The position numbers were made by a program, and so were the translations under genes. Below the pieces are notes generated by a model. It saw only the letters and a program-made list of their open reading frames with translations, was not told where the DNA came from and made no database searches. Below, in pieces: positions 1 through 7,440 of a stretch of 48,729 bases of DNA. Source of the DNA: a virus. The stretch is taken from positions 1 to 48,729 of the IMG/VR virus record IMGVR_UViG_3300045921_000054. One strand, 5' to 3'. Position 1 is the stretch's first letter; each line of letters begins with the position of its first letter.

Positions 1-333
1 ATCCTCTTCTGTCAACTGAGCGGCCTCTACCCACCCACGATTTTCGGTGAATACTTTATGATCCGGAGTAAGCTTTAGAGTCTCGCCGTTATCGAGGATT
101 AACTCAATAATCGAGGCCTTTTCTCTGGTAAGTGCAGCGTTATCTAGCATATCCCATTCTAATTGTTTCAACTCAGTATTATATGAGAGGACCATGGGTG
201 GTAATGTAGTACTTTCATATAATTCTACTAAGTTCTTTAATGGAATCTGGTATACTCCGCCCTGAGCGACAACTTCTCCTGCAACAGTGACATCGTGATC
301 TTTTACAGTAACAAGGGAGTCCCCTGTTAAACA
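1..333 (-). mobile_element. Intein N-terminal region inside the ribonucleotide reductase
   Basis: The frame stays open but stops resembling reductase after Asn-Pro at residues 356-357. The next residue, Cys (331-333), starts CLTGDSLVTV, a typical intein block A. About 90 residues later comes block B, with the Thr-x-x-His pattern LTPDHKVF and then GWVEAAQL. Family knowledge: Cys1 starts splicing, the block B His assists the N-S acyl shift, and the first residue after the intein should be the host Cys of the NPC-x-E active-site loop. 111 intein residues are visible. The C-terminal blocks and any homing endonuclease lie beyond the left edge. Confidence 0.9.
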
Positions 334-1404
334 GGGGTTAAGCCCCCAATCTTTATCATTGGTAAAGAATACACCAGGCTCGCCTGCATTTGATTCTTCT
401 ACAATCTTCCATAGATCGAGGAAGGTTTCTTTATCAATCTTATGACGTAAGATTGTTGCTGAGTTATTAGCACGTCCGCGATGTGGTGCTACATAATACC
501 ACGGTAGAGTTTTAGTCGAAAGATATTGTTCAAATTCTTCTCTACCAAGTGTAATAGGAATACGTTCGCCACGATATTCTACATAAAAACGAACAATTTC
601 ATCTTCATAAACAATTTCATCACTTATTGGTTCAAGATATAGATTACTCTTACAAGTAAGCATTTCTGTTTCATCTATATCAAACAATGAAATCATTGCT
701 GATCGACGAATACCACCAGCCAACACAGCATCAGCAATAATACAGTTAATATCGTGAACCTCCAATGGTGTAAGACGACTTCCATCTTCTTTTCTATCAA
801 GAAGTGATTTGATCTTAATTAAACAGTCTCGTAATGGTTCTGGACCAGGTGCTTTACCACCAGACGTAACAAGAATTGCTCCTTTTGGACGAATGTCAGA
901 AAAATCAAATACAGGAAGTGCCTTCCCGCTAAAATATGCCGAAAGTAATACCTTAATAGAGTCTGCCCATCCCTCAATACTGTCGGCAACTAAATATCGA
1001 CGGGAACGACGAGGCTTGCGGATTTCTGGTAATTTTTTAATATGGTGACGTTGAACCGAATATCCAACACCGACTCCTGAAAGTAACAAGAACATTAGCT
1101 CACTAAATGAATCTGGATGATCCATTGGTAAAAATGAACAATTATAAATTCGGGAAGGGTTAACCTCGATTGGTCTTCCTGCAAATTGCATAGAACGCAT
1201 TGAAGGTAATACCTTTCGTTCATATACAAATTGGTATACATCCGCAATTTCATCTTTTAGATGAGGAAATTTCTTTAAATGCATTAATTTATTACGAGTA
1301 ACTAATTCTTCCCACGTCTCTCTTCTATTTAACTCAGGTAAAAACTTAGCATATTTCATATGCACAGTAATATCTGATAAAATTTTACTTGCTGTTTCCA
1401 TCAT
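1..1404 (-). CDS. Class II (B12-dependent) ribonucleoside-triphosphate reductase, N-terminal part, interrupted by an intein; cut by window edge
   Basis: Makes deoxyribonucleotides for phage DNA synthesis. About 357 extein residues are visible. They carry the monomeric adenosylcobalamin-dependent RTPR signatures: YNCS with Cys89 (redox cysteine position), GVGVGYSV near 110-117, DSIEGWADS near 141-149, GGKAPGPEPL near 182-191, HDINCIIADAV near 217-227 and GGIRRSAMISL near 230-240. The reading ends in GLNP at 354-357, just before the active-site cysteine, where an intein begins. The start is ATG at 1404 or, better spaced from GGAG, the adjacent ATG at 1401. A CTATTTAT motif lies upstream. The rest of the gene is outside the window. 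The class II assignment rests on motifs recalled from the family; a class I large subunit would lack the SIEGWAD and APGPEPL pattern. Confidence 0.9.
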   Translation of the reverse strand, partial: MMETASKILSDITVHMKYAKFLPELNRRETWEELVTRNKLMHLKKFPHLKDEIADVYQFVYERKVLPSMRSMQFAGRPIEVNPSRIYNCSFLPMDHPDSFSELMFLLLSGVGVGYSVQRHHIKKLPEIRKPRRSRRYLVADSIEGWADSIKVLLSAYFSGKALPVFDFSDIRPKGAILVTSGGKAPGPEPLRDCLIKIKSLLDRKEDGSRLTPLEVHDINCIIADAVLAGGIRRSAMISLFDIDETEMLTCKSNLYLEPISDEIVYEDEIVRFYVEYRGERIPITLGREEFEQYLSTKTLPWYYVAPHRGRANNSATILRHKIDKETFLDLWKIVEESNAGEPGVFFTNDKDWGLNPCLTGDSLVTVKDHDVTVAGEVVAQGGVYQIPLKNLVELYESTTLPPMVLSYNTELKQLEWDMLDNAALTREKASIIELILDNGETLKLTPDHKVFTENRGWVEAAQLTEED

Positions 1405-1449
1405 AATTCTCCATAAAAACTTATATTTGTTTATCCCCAAATTGGACTA

Positions 1450-1457
1450 ATAAATAG
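1450..1457 (-). promoter_or_regulatory. CTATTTAT motif, putative late promoter for the reductase gene
   Basis: Exact CTATTTAT on the coding strand, between the helicase stop and the reductase start. It lies 45 bases before the first ATG, farther than most sites in the set. It is followed by TAGTCC rather than the more common A. Confidence 0.5.
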
Positions 1458-1493
1458 TGTCTTAAAATTTTGTAAAACTAGTTTAGTAGATTT

Positions 1494-2876
1494 CTACCCC
1501 AAATCATCATATTCTTCTTCAGAGTAGATGTTTGTTTGGTGAGCTTTCCACTTATCGTGTAACATTTTCTTTACTTCACTTTCCCCAGCCTTCATTTGTT
1601 TCTTTAGAAGAGAGCCTTTCGGTGAATTTTCGTCATAAATTTCAATCAAACCTTTAGTGAAGTTAATTTCGCATGGCATAGTAATACCATCTTGACCAAA
1701 TCGATTCTTGATAAGATGTGCTCTACCAGTATTTGCAACTTTATCTTCCAACTTACGACTAACTGACATAATAAGATCAGCGGTCATAATTTTAGCATAT
1801 GATTCGGCTACTTTATCTGCTTCAATAATATCGTCATTCAAACTTGAACGTTGACTTTGAGATGCTGTCCAACCTGGAATATCTAACTCACCAAGCATTC
1901 CTCGTATATCTTCATAAGTTATACCCAAATCTTGATAACGAGAATCCCCACGTTCTGTCGGTCGCATCAAGTCTGCATAATCAATGATGATAAGATCAGG
2001 TTTCATTCCAACATTAATACGTCTTTGTATATCTGCCATTAACGTATTTGTGTTGATTGTACGAACAGGATAATACTTGATCGCAAGATCACCCTTAATT
2101 TGTTGGATCGCCTGTTCTACTACCGATTTATTTAATCGAATATTCTTTGGTTCAATTCCAGTTAATAAAGTGTCGTACCGAAGACCCACATAATTTTGAT
2201 TTAACTCAAACGAATAATGTACAACTCGTTTACCAGCTTTTATAGCTGCCAATCCAATACGACATAAGAACCAACTCTTACCGATGCCAGATGGTGCAAT
2301 AATAACACCAAGTTCTCCCCCTGCAAGTCCACCATCAGTAAGTCCATCAACAACATCCCAACCAGTTGGAAGCGTATTACGTGCAGAATTAGCCAGTCTG
2401 TCGTCCAAATCTATTTTCCAATCGTGACCAAAATCATGCTCTTGTCCAACCATCATAGCATGGCTAATCTCTGATTTAATTTTATCAAAGTCACCACGTT
2501 TTAACAAATCAGCAGATTTTAGAATAGCTGCTTTGAGAGCTTGATTTTTGCAAAAATCTAAAAATTCGTCTTTAACATATGTTAAATCTGAACCTTCAGA
2601 TTCAAAAGCTTCTTTAAGAGAAGCTATAACTTGCTTTTTAAAAGCGTCATCACTTTCTTTTGAAAGTTCTGCTTTAAATACAGCAAGAGATGGAACTTCT
2701 CTATAACTTCCGTAATACCAAAGAGTTTTATCAACAATCCACTGATGCGCCTCTGCATCAAAAAACTTAGAATCGATGATGTCGTGTGTTTGATCTAAAA
2801 ACTTCTTATCATTAGTTAAAACGTAAATAGTTTTTGCTTGAAATGCCGTACCAAACTTCTGTAGTGTATCGATCAT
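1494..2876 (-). CDS. DnaB/gp41-like replicative DNA helicase
   Basis: Hexameric 5'-3' helicase that unwinds the phage fork on the lagging strand. At 460 aa it is close to T4 gp41. The N-terminal 150 residues are helical and match the primase-interaction half. The RecA-like motor follows: Walker A APSGIGKS at 194-201, the glutamate-bearing YSFELN near 221-226, Walker B LIIIDYADL at 295-303 with Asp299, and TASQSQR near 337-343. It ends in acidic residues (EEEYDD). It sits between the small membrane ORF and the reductase in the replication block. No strong Shine-Dalgarno is seen before its ATG, so translation may be coupled to the upstream ORF, whose stop lies 4 bases before this start. Confidence 0.9.
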   Translation of the reverse strand: MIDTLQKFGTAFQAKTIYVLTNDKKFLDQTHDIIDSKFFDAEAHQWIVDKTLWYYGSYREVPSLAVFKAELSKESDDAFKKQVIASLKEAFESEGSDLTYVKDEFLDFCKNQALKAAILKSADLLKRGDFDKIKSEISHAMMVGQEHDFGHDWKIDLDDRLANSARNTLPTGWDVVDGLTDGGLAGGELGVIIAPSGIGKSWFLCRIGLAAIKAGKRVVHYSFELNQNYVGLRYDTLLTGIEPKNIRLNKSVVEQAIQQIKGDLAIKYYPVRTINTNTLMADIQRRINVGMKPDLIIIDYADLMRPTERGDSRYQDLGITYEDIRGMLGELDIPGWTASQSQRSSLNDDIIEADKVAESYAKIMTADLIMSVSRKLEDKVANTGRAHLIKNRFGQDGITMPCEINFTKGLIEIYDENSPKGSLLKKQMKAGESEVKKMLHDKWKAHQTNIYSEEEYDDLG

Positions 2877-2880
2877 ATTA

Positions 2881-3003
2881 TCAATATTTTATAACAAAGT
2901 GTATGATTACAAATCCTAAAAATAAAATCCAAAAAAATAATACAAAAAAACCCGCCAATACCCACGGCCCTAAATTTTTGCATATCTGTTTAAGGGTGTC
3001 CAT
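2881..3003 (-). CDS. Small single-span membrane protein, unknown function
   Basis: A 40-residue reading frame starts at ATG 3003 inside the last codons of the exonuclease gene in another frame and ends four bases before the helicase start. A short polar N-terminus (MDTLKQICKN) is followed by one long hydrophobic stretch rich in Phe, Leu, Val, Ile and Trp, with Lys-Tyr at the end. This is a plausible inner-membrane peptide. The ribosome site is weak (GGA about ten bases upstream). It accounts for the only gap between exonuclease and helicase. No family was recognised, and it could still be a chance hydrophobic frame. Confidence 0.5.
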   Translation of the reverse strand: MDTLKQICKNLGPWVLAGFFVLFFWILFLGFVIIHFVIKY

Positions 3004-4022
3004 GTTTTAAAAATCCAATCGTCAAGGTTACCAAATGATCCTAACAATTTATGAGCATACAGTTCTTTTGTCAACCCCATCTTATTGACTGTGGGGAAAT
3101 CATTATCAATCTGCTCAAGTAATTTCATTTTAATGTTAGATGAAAAATCTAAAGTTTTCAAACACATTAATTCTTTATTACGAAGAATAATATCTTTATT
3201 GTCTACGATTTTCTTGAACAAGCTTGCTGGCTTTTTTTGAGTAGAAAGTTGAGTTTCTGCTATGTTAAAAATTTGTTCAAAATCGGCTTCTGTAGATTCT
3301 TTAAGCATTGAAAAATGCTTAAGAAGAGTTTTTTCAGCAACACCTTTAATCCCATCAATAGAGTCTGACTTATCGCCAACCATAGCACGATATATTAAAA
3401 AGTTTACTGGATGAAAGCTATATTCTTCTAATACTTGATCAACTGAATATGTTTTCTTTTTTATAGGGTTGTAAACTTTTACATTATCGTTTACTAGCTG
3501 CAAAAAATCTTTGTCAGTAGACATAATATAAACTTTCCCACCGCGTTCTTGTACTAAATTTGTAACATACGCAATGGTATCATCTGCTTCAATATGATCC
3601 GGCGCTAATATAGTAACTGGTAAATTACTTAGTATTTCTAGCAAAAGAAACATTTGCCGTTTCATACTTTGCTGTTCATCTTCGATTGTATTAAAATTGT
3701 ATGTTCTGTTCAGTCGCGTCATTGATTTGCGGTTGTCTTTATAGTTTGCAAATATTTGACGTCGTTTTTGGCTTCCACCCCTACCATCAAAAGCAATTAT
3801 TACTCTTGTCGGTCGAATCTGGCGAATAGCCAGACCGACCGACTTAAGAAATCCTACCACACCCCCTATATGATCACCGTCATCATTCATTGTTGGAGTG
3901 CTAGCAAAGCATCGAATATAGGTGTTTAATCCATCTATAACTAATACTTTTCCATCACGTCCAAGAGCTTCAAACTCTTCATTTTTGTCTTGAAGTTCTT
4001 TAAACTTTTGTGCTAAGTCCAT
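2970..4022 (-). CDS. 5'-3' exonuclease / RNase H-like flap nuclease (FEN family)
   Basis: Likely removes RNA primers and flaps during lagging-strand synthesis, as T4 RNase H does. At 350 aa it is somewhat longer than T4 Rnh. Metal-binding acidic clusters appear in order: VLVIDGLN (Asp30), IIAFDGRGG (Asp79), DHIEADDTIAYV, MSTDKDFLQL and then VGDKSDSIDGIKG of the helix-hairpin-helix DNA-binding region. The stretch with many Arg and Lys after Asp79 matches the arch region. The first 20 residues are a charged helix. It starts just after the UvsX-like gene (gap of one base), so the two are probably co-translated. The call is firm at family level; whether it acts mainly as primer-removal nuclease or as a recombination nuclease is inference. 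Confidence 0.88.
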   Translation of the reverse strand: MDLAQKFKELQDKNEEFEALGRDGKVLVIDGLNTYIRCFASTPTMNDDGDHIGGVVGFLKSVGLAIRQIRPTRVIIAFDGRGGSQKRRQIFANYKDNRKSMTRLNRTYNFNTIEDEQQSMKRQMFLLLEILSNLPVTILAPDHIEADDTIAYVTNLVQERGGKVYIMSTDKDFLQLVNDNVKVYNPIKKKTYSVDQVLEEYSFHPVNFLIYRAMVGDKSDSIDGIKGVAEKTLLKHFSMLKESTEADFEQIFNIAETQLSTQKKPASLFKKIVDNKDIILRNKELMCLKTLDFSSNIKMKLLEQIDNDFPTVNKMGLTKELYAHKLLGSFGNLDDWIFKTWTPLNRYAKI

Positions 4023-4023
4023 A

Positions 4024-5139
4024 TTATTCCTCTGATACAGAGTCTTCTACTTCAATATCTTCTTCGGAAAGTTCTTCTGTTTTATAATGCATTTTCATAA
4101 TATCTGCCATCTTAAGATACAGCTCTTCTCGCAATTTTTTATTAGTTTCAAGTTCTGCTCGAAAATCTTTCTTCATTAAATTGTACTCAGTTCCATCTTC
4201 AGCCGTATACTTTAGATAGGCTCCTGCACTCTTTAAAACTTCTTGTTTTTTCAAGAAATCAAACCACGTTGAGACATCATCTATTCCACGATCAAAATAG
4301 ATATCAAAATCAACAGTACGGAGTGGAGGACCAACTCTATTCTTCATAATCTTTGCTTTTACACTTACGCCGATAATCATATCGTCTTCTTTACGTTTAA
4401 TAGTTCCGGTTTGAGTAAACCGTAATCTAACGCTAGAATGAAATGGTACTGCTCTACCGCCAGAAGTTGTCCACGGATCACTAAATGCTGGTGCATTCAT
4501 TTTATGACGAAGCTGATTTGTGATTACTAATGCTACTTTTTGACGAGCAAGCATTGTAGTAACCTTGCGCATAGCTGTAGATAAAATAACTGCTTTACCA
4601 GTTGCAAATCCTTGACGTTCAAAGTCTGATGCCATTTCCATCTTTGTAGAAGCACCGGCCATTGAGTCAATAACAATCGTTACAGGCTTATCTTTACTGG
4701 ATTTACGCACTGATTCAATAATATTTGTGACAGCTTCAAAAATGTCTTCTACTGTTTCAATCTGTGCATATACAAAATTCTTTGAACGATCTAAACCAAC
4801 AGCTTTAAAGAATTCCCAGTTAACAGCTGCTTCAGTATCAATCAAAACTGCAACACCACCCATTTTTTGAGTGTTAGCCATTATATGAGCAGCAACTAGA
4901 GACTTTCCTGATCCTTCCAAACCTGTTAGTTCTGTAATTCGTCCGAAGGGAATACCAGCGTAAGGACGATTTGCAATTGCTAAATCTAGCAAGCTTGAAC
5001 CAGTAGAAACAAACTCCATTAAATCAACAGGAGTTTCTTCTTCACCAATATATGCTACTTTATCTGTGTCTTTAAATAACTTATTTAAATTAGCAGATAT
5101 TAAATCTGCTAAACTATCTTCTATTTTTGCTCTTGCCAT
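4024..5139 (-). CDS. uvsX: UvsX/RecA-like recombinase
   Basis: Forms filaments on single-stranded DNA and carries out strand exchange for recombination-dependent replication and repair. It has 371 aa; T4 UvsX has 391. Walker A GLEGSGKS is at 73-80. The catalytic glutamate lies in LIDTEAAV (Glu103). Walker B TIVIDSMAG is near 153-161, and VALVITNQLRHKM is a loop-region match near 200-214. The C-terminus is strongly acidic (EELSEEDIEVEDSVSEE), as in RecA and UvsX, where it tempers DNA binding. The ribosome site GAGG lies six bases from ATG. The gene follows the SSB gene after a 17-bp-stem hairpin, which would let the two be expressed at different levels. Confidence 0.92.
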   Translation of the reverse strand: MARAKIEDSLADLISANLNKLFKDTDKVAYIGEEETPVDLMEFVSTGSSLLDLAIANRPYAGIPFGRITELTGLEGSGKSLVAAHIMANTQKMGGVAVLIDTEAAVNWEFFKAVGLDRSKNFVYAQIETVEDIFEAVTNIIESVRKSSKDKPVTIVIDSMAGASTKMEMASDFERQGFATGKAVILSTAMRKVTTMLARQKVALVITNQLRHKMNAPAFSDPWTTSGGRAVPFHSSVRLRFTQTGTIKRKEDDMIIGVSVKAKIMKNRVGPPLRTVDFDIYFDRGIDDVSTWFDFLKKQEVLKSAGAYLKYTAEDGTEYNLMKKDFRAELETNKKLREELYLKMADIMKMHYKTEELSEEDIEVEDSVSEE

Positions 5140-5162
5140 ATATTACCTCTAAAAGTGATAAG

Positions 5163-5202
5163 AGACAATATGGGCGTCAAATAAATGACACCCATATTGT
5201 CT
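5163..5202 (-). terminator. Stem-loop between the SSB and recombinase genes (attenuator or terminator)
   Basis: Arms 5163-5179 and 5186-5202 pair over 17 positions around the loop 5180-5185. The only imperfect pair is C-A on the plus strand but G-U in RNA made from the minus strand, so the structure favours minus-strand transcripts. The following U-run is poor (CTCTTATCACTTTT), so partial termination or mRNA 3'-end protection for the abundant SSB is more likely than full stop. Confidence 0.65.
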
Positions 5203-5212
5203 TTATCTTAGA

Positions 5213-6013
5213 TTAAGAATTCCAAATTTCTTCAAAGTCTACACTGACTGCTTGAGAAGCACTTGCCTTCTTTGCAGTTGGAGACTCAGGTACTTCTTCA
5301 TCACCCCAATCAGAAGATGCATTTTCTTTGCTAACTGTAACACGGGGTTGTTCTGCGTGTGGATTAAGGTATCTTTCAAGAACACGTGAAAGATCTTCGT
5401 ATGATTGACGCTCATACAGTTCCATAAGATCAGGCTGTTCATTAAGAAGCTTCTTCTTTAACTCCTTGTCAGTAGTAAGAACAGTCTGCTTTGGTGAGAC
5501 AAGAATTTCAGTCTTTGGAAGTTTGGTTGGGCTCTTATCCCCAGGAATAAAAGTAACCTTAATATCTCGTCCAGTTTCAGGATCAGTAATATCACCATAA
5601 TCTGGATCGGTCATAATAGTAACAAGCTGTTCAAAGGTTGACTTACCGAAAGCCCACCAACGAGTTCCTTGATCCTCTTGACCACGTACAACAACTGGTA
5701 CGAAAGTACGGGGCTTTGCTAAGAAATCCTTTGCTCTCTTCCATTCTTCCTTTGACAATCCGCCTTCATCAAGCATTGCTTGACCAAATTCGTGGATTGG
5801 ATCGCGTTCGTTAAAGTTTAGTGGAGATAGATAAGTTTTGCGACCAATGTAGTGAAATAGCATCTCCACAAAAGGATTATCTGGATTGTTTACATAGGGA
5901 ACAATACGAATTACAGAGGTTCCCTCGGGCGGCTTCCATTGAATGTCTTTGCGAGCATTATTACCGCTAAGTTGATTGAGCTTTTTTCTAAGTGCATTAA
6001 TGTCTAATGGCAT
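5213..6013 (-). CDS. Single-stranded DNA-binding protein, gp32-like
   Basis: Coats single-stranded DNA at the fork and in recombination. It has 266 aa; T4 gp32 has 301. The N-terminal basic segment with KLNQL resembles the cooperativity region. The core begins with WKPPEGTSVIRIVPY and VEMLFHYIGRKTYLSPLN, the gp32 OB-fold pattern. The tail has acidic and serine-rich stretches and ends in DFEEIWNS, like the partner-binding acidic tail. There is no cysteine at all, so the zinc site of T4 gp32 is absent. The start has a clear AGGAG six bases upstream. A consensus TTGACA promoter lies 97-102 bases before the start, and a hairpin follows the stop. Confidence 0.88.
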   Translation of the reverse strand: MPLDINALRKKLNQLSGNNARKDIQWKPPEGTSVIRIVPYVNNPDNPFVEMLFHYIGRKTYLSPLNFNERDPIHEFGQAMLDEGGLSKEEWKRAKDFLAKPRTFVPVVVRGQEDQGTRWWAFGKSTFEQLVTIMTDPDYGDITDPETGRDIKVTFIPGDKSPTKLPKTEILVSPKQTVLTTDKELKKKLLNEQPDLMELYERQSYEDLSRVLERYLNPHAEQPRVTVSKENASSDWGDEEVPESPTAKKASASQAVSVDFEEIWNS

Positions 6014-6086
6014 AATTAACTCCTAATTTAGTAAATGGTTTAATTTGTAAGTACATAAACATAACCTTTAGTTCTTACATATAAGT

Positions 6087-6115
6087 AGTTTAACTACCTA
6101 TGTTTCGTTTGTCAA
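6087..6115 (-). promoter_or_regulatory. Sigma70-type promoter before the SSB gene, with inverted repeat at the -10
   Basis: The coding strand reads TTGACA (6110-6115, overlapping the stop codon of the upstream gene), 17 bases, then TAAACT (6087-6092). The flanking context CTTGACAAAC recurs at the promoter 19366-19393. An inverted repeat, GTAGT-TTA-ACTAC on the plus strand at 6085-6097, covers the -10 and may be an operator. Probably early or middle transcription by host polymerase. Confidence 0.6.
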
Positions 6116-6969
6116 GGGGCATTTCTCTTAACGTTATTTTTTATGATTTGAGAAGTTTTTGTCATACCACCCCAAACTTTTTTGTCTTCTCTCGCAGGGT
6201 GTGGTATATCACGTTCAAATTTATTTCTTATATTATGTGATGGCACACCCACGGGTATTTCATATTTACGTAAATTTGGTAATGTCATATCTTCTTCTAA
6301 TTGCTTACGACGATAATGACTTAAAAACTTTATAGCTGACTTCCGTGCTGGGTGTTCTTTATCATATGATAATGCAGTACGAACTAAAATATTATTGCCT
6401 GTTTCTGGGTTTTTTATACGTTGATCTAGTCCCTGCATTACTATTTTTCTATCAACTGTTGGGCGAAGTTCGTGTGATACTTGATGACCGTGGAATAATA
6501 TGTTTGGATATTTTTTACCAAGTTGGTTGAACGCTTGAATATTCTTGGTAGAATCATCATACATAACCACGTTTTTATATTGGCCTGTTTTTGCTTTCTT
6601 TTCAACATATTCTGTTTTTTTCGTTGGATTTGAGCTTCCAACAGGAACAATCTTAACTCCATTTTTAATACCTATTTTTTGTAAAAATTTAGCTACAGGT
6701 TTAGCCGATCCTCTGGCGGTAACAATTGAAACATCAGCACCATGCTTTATTGCAGATTTTAAACGTTTAACATAACCAGGTAATTCTTCAGGATGTATTA
6801 ATTCATCAAATTCTGAATAATCAAACTGGTCATTTGGGTCTGGCTTATACACTGCGTATTCTGCCGGGGTGAGCATAAACTCACCCCGTTTCGGGTTAGA
6901 AACTTTAATTCTAGACTTGGTTCTAGCCAACGTATCATCAAAGTCAAAAATAAACAGTGTTTTTTTCAT
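6112..6969 (-). CDS. HAD-superfamily phosphatase
   Basis: 285 aa. The N-terminal half is a HAD phosphatase: motif I FIFDFDDTLA with the DxDxT nucleophile near residues 9-13, motif II SIVTARG near 82, a lysine-rich stretch near 117-125 and motif III VVMYDDS near 137. Substrate is unknown; a 3'-phosphatase like the T4 Pnkp C-domain or a nucleotidase are both possible. No P-loop kinase domain is present, so it is not a full polynucleotide kinase. The C-terminal 110 residues form a separate basic region containing ILVRTALSYDKEHPARKSA, whose role I do not recognise. The start overlaps the stop of the upstream gene by one base (TAATG), so the two are translationally coupled. Confidence 0.78.
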   Translation of the reverse strand: MKKTLFIFDFDDTLARTKSRIKVSNPKRGEFMLTPAEYAVYKPDPNDQFDYSEFDELIHPEELPGYVKRLKSAIKHGADVSIVTARGSAKPVAKFLQKIGIKNGVKIVPVGSSNPTKKTEYVEKKAKTGQYKNVVMYDDSTKNIQAFNQLGKKYPNILFHGHQVSHELRPTVDRKIVMQGLDQRIKNPETGNNILVRTALSYDKEHPARKSAIKFLSHYRRKQLEEDMTLPNLRKYEIPVGVPSHNIRNKFERDIPHPAREDKKVWGGMTKTSQIIKNNVKRNAP

Positions 6970-7394
6970 TAAGAATCTCTATAAGCAGATTCAAACTCAC
7001 TTACTTTTATTATTTCTTTTAGTTCTGTCTGTATTTTCTTGAGTTTTGAATAGGCAGTTACAAGAATAGTATTCTTGTAATCATCCCATTTTACTTTATA
7101 TGATTTATCAAACTTACCATTATTTAGTTCAGTAATAAGTAAGTTTAATGCATTAATTGTATACAAGGTATTACTAGATTTTTTACGATGCAGAGAAATT
7201 GTTGATTCAGGTACAAATAAAGGTGTATCTCTAACCTCTACATTATATGTTAGACATAAAGACTTGCCGTCTTCTGTATTTTTAAGTACATAAATCGAAT
7301 CGAAAGAAACCTTGTATGTGTTAATGACTTTTTTAACAGTTTCATTTAGTGTATCTTCTGTACAAAAAGTACACAATAGTTGGGTATGTTTCAT
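6969..7394 (-). CDS. Conserved-looking protein of unknown function
   Basis: 141 aa from ATG 7394. A GTG seven codons upstream opens the same frame, but the ATG is preferred because GGAG lies six bases before it. Mixed alpha/beta composition, no membrane segment, no signal peptide. Notable segments are ICLTYNVEV-like strands (LCLTYNVEV), HRKKSSNTLYTINALN and a lysine-rich C-terminal helix (LKKIQTELKEIIK). The sequence gave an impression of hypothetical proteins of marine T4-like phages, but no function is known to me. It has its own CTATTTAT promoter motif 29 bases before the ATG and is coupled to the HAD gene. Confidence 0.7.
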   Translation of the reverse strand: MKHTQLLCTFCTEDTLNETVKKVINTYKVSFDSIYVLKNTEDGKSLCLTYNVEVRDTPLFVPESTISLHRKKSSNTLYTINALNLLITELNNGKFDKSYKVKWDDYKNTILVTAYSKLKKIQTELKEIIKVSEFESAYRDS

Positions 7395-7423
7395 TGCATT
7401 CTCCAAAAGTACCACATACCCAA

Positions 7424-7431
7424 ATAAATAG
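7424..7431 (-). promoter_or_regulatory. CTATTTAT motif, putative late promoter
   Basis: Exact octamer in the gap between the polymerase stop and the 141-aa gene, 29 bases before its preferred ATG. The context is AAACTATTTATTTGG. Confidence 0.6.
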
Positions 7432-7440
7432 TTTATTTAA

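Noticed and set aside
1-333. Frameshift or chimeric assembly at the end of the reductase frame
   Set aside because: The frame stays open and carries both intein block A and block B in proper order at an active-site cysteine, which an assembly error would not produce.
809-1048. 79-codon plus-strand open frame
   Set aside because: It lies wholly inside the well-supported reductase gene on the other strand, and the translation looks like reversed coding sequence with no family pattern.
6112-6969. Full polynucleotide kinase-phosphatase
   Set aside because: Only HAD motifs are present; there is no P-loop kinase motif in the chain.
6969-7415. GTG start at 7415 for the 141-aa protein
   Set aside because: The ATG seven codons later has GGAG six bases upstream, while the GTG start would place that ribosome site inside the gene.
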